From: Opitutia bacterium UBA953
Lineage (GTDB): Bacteria; Verrucomicrobiota; Verrucomicrobiia; Opitutales; UBA953
Direction: 5' to 3'
Length of the DNA: 12,646 nt
NCBI GenBank assembly: GCA_002293125.1
Contig: DBCR01000029.1
Coordinates: 1-12,646 of the forward strand
The notes below the pieces were generated by a model that was given only the letters and a program-made list of their open reading frames with translations, ran no database searches and was not told where the DNA came from. A program made the translations under genes and the position numbers. Shown here one piece after another: positions 10,118 through 12,646 of the stretch (positions within the stretch are counted from its first letter, which is position 1; each line of letters starts with the position of its first letter).

Positions 10118-12646
10118 ATGTCCGAACCCCGCCGACAGCGCCCTCGTGGAGCTTTGTCGCGTGCCTCCCTCATGGTGGCCGCGGCCTTGCTCGGCGTCGG
10201 CGTGTCCACGGCCCCGCAGGCGAAAGCCGCGAATCTTTATTGGGACGCCGCGAACGGAGCCACTGCCGGTCTTGGCGGTACAGGAAATTGGAATACCACG
10301 AGCGCGTTCTGGTCCTCGACTGCCGCCGGCACCGACGCCGCCGCCATCGCGAGTTTCACCGCGAACGACATCGCTTACTTCACCGGCACCGCGGGTGAGG
10401 TCACGCTCGGCGGTGCGACTACGATCGGCGGGCTGGTCTTCACGGGAGCCGATTTCACTCTTACCGGGAGCACGCTTACCTTAGCGGCTCCCGTGGGTTC
10501 GACGACGCCCTCGGTCTCCGTCTCCGCAGGCAATCGTGCGACGGTTTCATCGGTCGTGGCCGGTTCGGCCGGTCTCACCAAAACGGGTAACGGCTCCCTC
10601 TTGCTGACGAATACGGGCAACACCTTCACCGGCGACGTCACCATCAAGGGCGGTTCCTTGGTCGTCACCTCCAATGCGCAGCTCGGCCTTGGCACGGGAC
10701 AGATTTCCATCTTCGGATGGTCGAACACCGGCAACCCTGGCTACTCCGGCGGCTCATTGGTCGTCAAAGGTGCCGAAGCAGCTGGCGCTACCGGCATCAC
10801 GATTGCGCGCGATGTCACCTTCTCCGGCCGCGGTCCGACTTCGAACAACAATAGCGGCGGCCTAATCAGCATCGGTTATAACACATTCACTGGGACGATC
10901 GGGGTTGGCAGTGCCACTACCGACGCCCGTGCTTGGTCCGCCTACGGTACCACGACCCTCGCGGGCAACGTCCTGATCGGAGCGACCGGCCAGAACACGG
11001 TCTTCCATGGGAACGGAAACTGGACCATCTCTGGTTTGGTCGGGGGCGCCGAAAGCGCACAGGACCGTTTCATCAAGTCGGGCAACCTGATCACGACCAC
11101 CCTGTGGCTGAAGAATAGCGGCAATACCTTCGCGCAGTCGCTGCGTATCGATAACGGAACCGTCCGGGTGCAGGCCGACGGAGCCTTGGGCGCCAACATC
11201 GGCTCGACGGCGGTTGATCTCGTGAACGGTACCCTCGAAATCCGCTCCGACGCCCTTGCCGGCTTCGCAACGCGTAATCTCTCTTTTCGTGACAACGCCA
11301 GCGGCAGCACCCTTTTCGTCGACCATGATGTGACCGGTTCGCTCGGCATCGGTTCGGCGGCGATGAACCAGACGATTTCGTTCCCCTCTTTGGTTCGTGG
11401 TGCTGGAACCAGCGGCATCGCGACGTTAACCATCCAGAGTCGTAACGGATACAACACCACCGTCACCGGCAATATCGCGATTGCGGCGACTCATGGTACC
11501 ACCTTAACCAATAGCTCCAGCGGTCTTTTCACCTACTTGGGCAACTTGGGCCTATCGAGCGACGCCACCGCCCGTGCCCTCACCATCCAGGGTGGCGGTG
11601 ATAGTATATTGACCGGCAACATCACTGGAACCGGTGCGCTCCACGAATTTACGAAGGGTGGAAGCGGAACGCTCACCTTATCCAAGGCCCAAGGAACCGG
11701 CACCACTTCGACCTTCACGGGCAATACGAAGATCAGCGACGGGACTTTGCAAATCCGCACCATCGATGCGCTTAATCCGTCCGCCGGGACGACGGTAGTG
11801 TTTAACAACGGCGCGCTCGAGTTTCTTGGCAATACCACCACCGGGGCGGGTGAGACTTGGACGAACAAGACTCTCAATTTCGATTCCGGCAACGCTTATC
11901 TCTATGCCAGTCAGTCTGGCTCTGCCCCGACGGCACTGATCCTGCCCAATAATTTCGCCGTCAAACACACTGCGACGGGAGGACGTACATTGTTCCTGGG
12001 CGGCAGCAGCACGCAGGTAAACGAAATCCGCGGCCTGATCACGAACGGCATTTCGGTCACCTCCGTCACCAAAATCGGTTCCGGCACCTGGCAGATCAGC
12101 GCCCCGACTAGTTATGGGTCAGCCGCCACGTTGAGTCTGGGGGCGACGGGAACCACGGCAACCGCCACCCTTACCCTGGCCGCTGGCACGACTTCCGGGT
12201 TGGTGGTCGGCCAGCCGATTGCCGGTGCCGGCATCCCGTTTGGTTCGACCATTACGGCGATCCTCGATAGCACCAATTTGATTATCAGCAAAGTTCGTGT
12301 GGCGTCGACCGCGGCCGCCAGCGCTACGGCGGGGCTAGCCAGCGGTGCGACGAGTGCGATCACGGCTTCGGCAGTGAGTACCGGAACGGCAAACCCTGTC
12401 ATCACGGCGGCTTCCACGACGGCGCTTAACGGGCTCGTAGCCGGGCAGTCCGTCACTAGTACTAATTTGCCTGCAGCCGGAAAATGGTATGTGCGCGACA
12501 TCACTTCAGGGACGAGCACTTCCACCGCCACTTTTACTTTGGCTAGTGCGAACGGTTCGACGATTCTTGCGGGGGCGGTATTAGTTGGCGAAGTCATCAC
12601 TCCCGTCGCGAGCACGAATTTTGGCGGAACGTTGACCATTCAGAAC
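10118..12646 (+). CDS. Giant exported protein with autotransporter-associated beta-strand repeats (3' end outside window)
   Basis: The reading frame is open from ATG 10118 to the window edge: 843 codons with no stop. A long signal sequence with a basic N-region (SEPRRQRPRGALSRAS) and a hydrophobic core (LMVAAALLGVGVS) ends near QAKAANLYW with an AxA cleavage site. The mature start, NLYWDAANGA and GGTGNWNTTSAFW, is typical of passenger domains built from autotransporter-associated beta-strand repeats. Three such repeats are visible: GLTKTGNGSLLLTNTGNTFT at about 152-171, RFIKSGN... at 317-357, and FTKGGSGTLTLSKAQG at about 511-526. From about 669 on, the sequence turns into Thr/Ala/Ser/Gly-rich units with VVGQPIAGAGIPFGSTITAI-type motifs. 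Predicted: a beta-helical surface or secreted adhesin-like protein. The outer-membrane anchor or C-terminal sorting signal is not visible. Codons such as TTA, ATA and AGT are more frequent than in the housekeeping genes. Confidence 0.88.
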   Translation, partial: MSEPRRQRPRGALSRASLMVAAALLGVGVSTAPQAKAANLYWDAANGATAGLGGTGNWNTTSAFWSSTAAGTDAAAIASFTANDIAYFTGTAGEVTLGGATTIGGLVFTGADFTLTGSTLTLAAPVGSTTPSVSVSAGNRATVSSVVAGSAGLTKTGNGSLLLTNTGNTFTGDVTIKGGSLVVTSNAQLGLGTGQISIFGWSNTGNPGYSGGSLVVKGAEAAGATGITIARDVTFSGRGPTSNNNSGGLISIGYNTFTGTIGVGSATTDARAWSAYGTTTLAGNVLIGATGQNTVFHGNGNWTISGLVGGAESAQDRFIKSGNLITTTLWLKNSGNTFAQSLRIDNGTVRVQADGALGANIGSTAVDLVNGTLEIRSDALAGFATRNLSFRDNASGSTLFVDHDVTGSLGIGSAAMNQTISFPSLVRGAGTSGIATLTIQSRNGYNTTVTGNIAIAATHGTTLTNSSSGLFTYLGNLGLSSDATARALTIQGGGDSILTGNITGTGALHEFTKGGSGTLTLSKAQGTGTTSTFTGNTKISDGTLQIRTIDALNPSAGTTVVFNNGALEFLGNTTTGAGETWTNKTLNFDSGNAYLYASQSGSAPTALILPNNFAVKHTATGGRTLFLGGSSTQVNEIRGLITNGISVTSVTKIGSGTWQISAPTSYGSAATLSLGATGTTATATLTLAAGTTSGLVVGQPIAGAGIPFGSTITAILDSTNLIISKVRVASTAAASATAGLASGATSAITASAVSTGTANPVITAASTTALNGLVAGQSVTSTNLPAAGKWYVRDITSGTSTSTATFTLASANGSTILAGAVLVGEVITPVASTNFGGTLTIQN

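Overview
The window looks like GC-rich chromosome from a Verrucomicrobiota bacterium, probably Opitutae-like. This is inferred from gene content: a Tat-exported Gfo/Idh/MocA oxidoreductase beside a secreted ThuA-like protein, a HEAT-type exported protein, and a very large protein with autotransporter-associated beta-strand repeats. Starts lack Shine-Dalgarno sequences, and the spacers are dense with short repeats. No marker gene fixes the taxon, so the placement is provisional.

Layout. 2-505 is the 3' end of ahcY (S-adenosylhomocysteinase), closed by a stem-loop and a clear intrinsic terminator. 506-1330 holds a tRNA with a Trp anticodon on the minus strand and a mosaic of repeats. 1331-2708 is a tandem pair: an exported HEAT-like protein and a small alpha/beta hydrolase. 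A ThuA-like gene (2923-3690, minus) converges on them. These three genes lie between two near-identical inverted arms (1043-1271 and 3746-3966). 4131-5420 is the Tat-signal Gfo/Idh/MocA oxidoreductase. 5811-6875 is an unrecognised membrane-anchored protein. 7140-9203 (minus) is a two-gene unit: a YhaM-like OB-fold/HD exoribonuclease followed 3 nt later by queA. 9204-10117 is a second repeat-rich spacer. From 10118 to the window edge runs the first 843 codons of a giant surface protein.

The genes fall into housekeeping methylation and RNA metabolism (ahcY, queA and a YhaM-like nuclease; AhcY and QueA both belong to S-adenosylmethionine metabolism) and a cell-envelope or glycan-related set (HEAT, ThuA, Gfo/Idh and the beta-strand-repeat protein). 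Exact substrates cannot be read from the sequence.

The most unusual content is between the genes. At least seven short repeat families, called A to G here, are mixed and matched in the spacers. They include an 80-bp element with CCGG-rich terminal inverted repeats (A), a CAGGTC/GGTTCAGG element (B), GTAGGG-headed perfect palindromes and composite 54-56-bp double hairpins (C), and GAGTAT arrays whose strand follows gene polarity (E). Stem-loops begin 1-2 nt after the stop codon of four genes that end transcription units. No CRISPR array, transposase, rRNA, phage gene or defence operon was seen.
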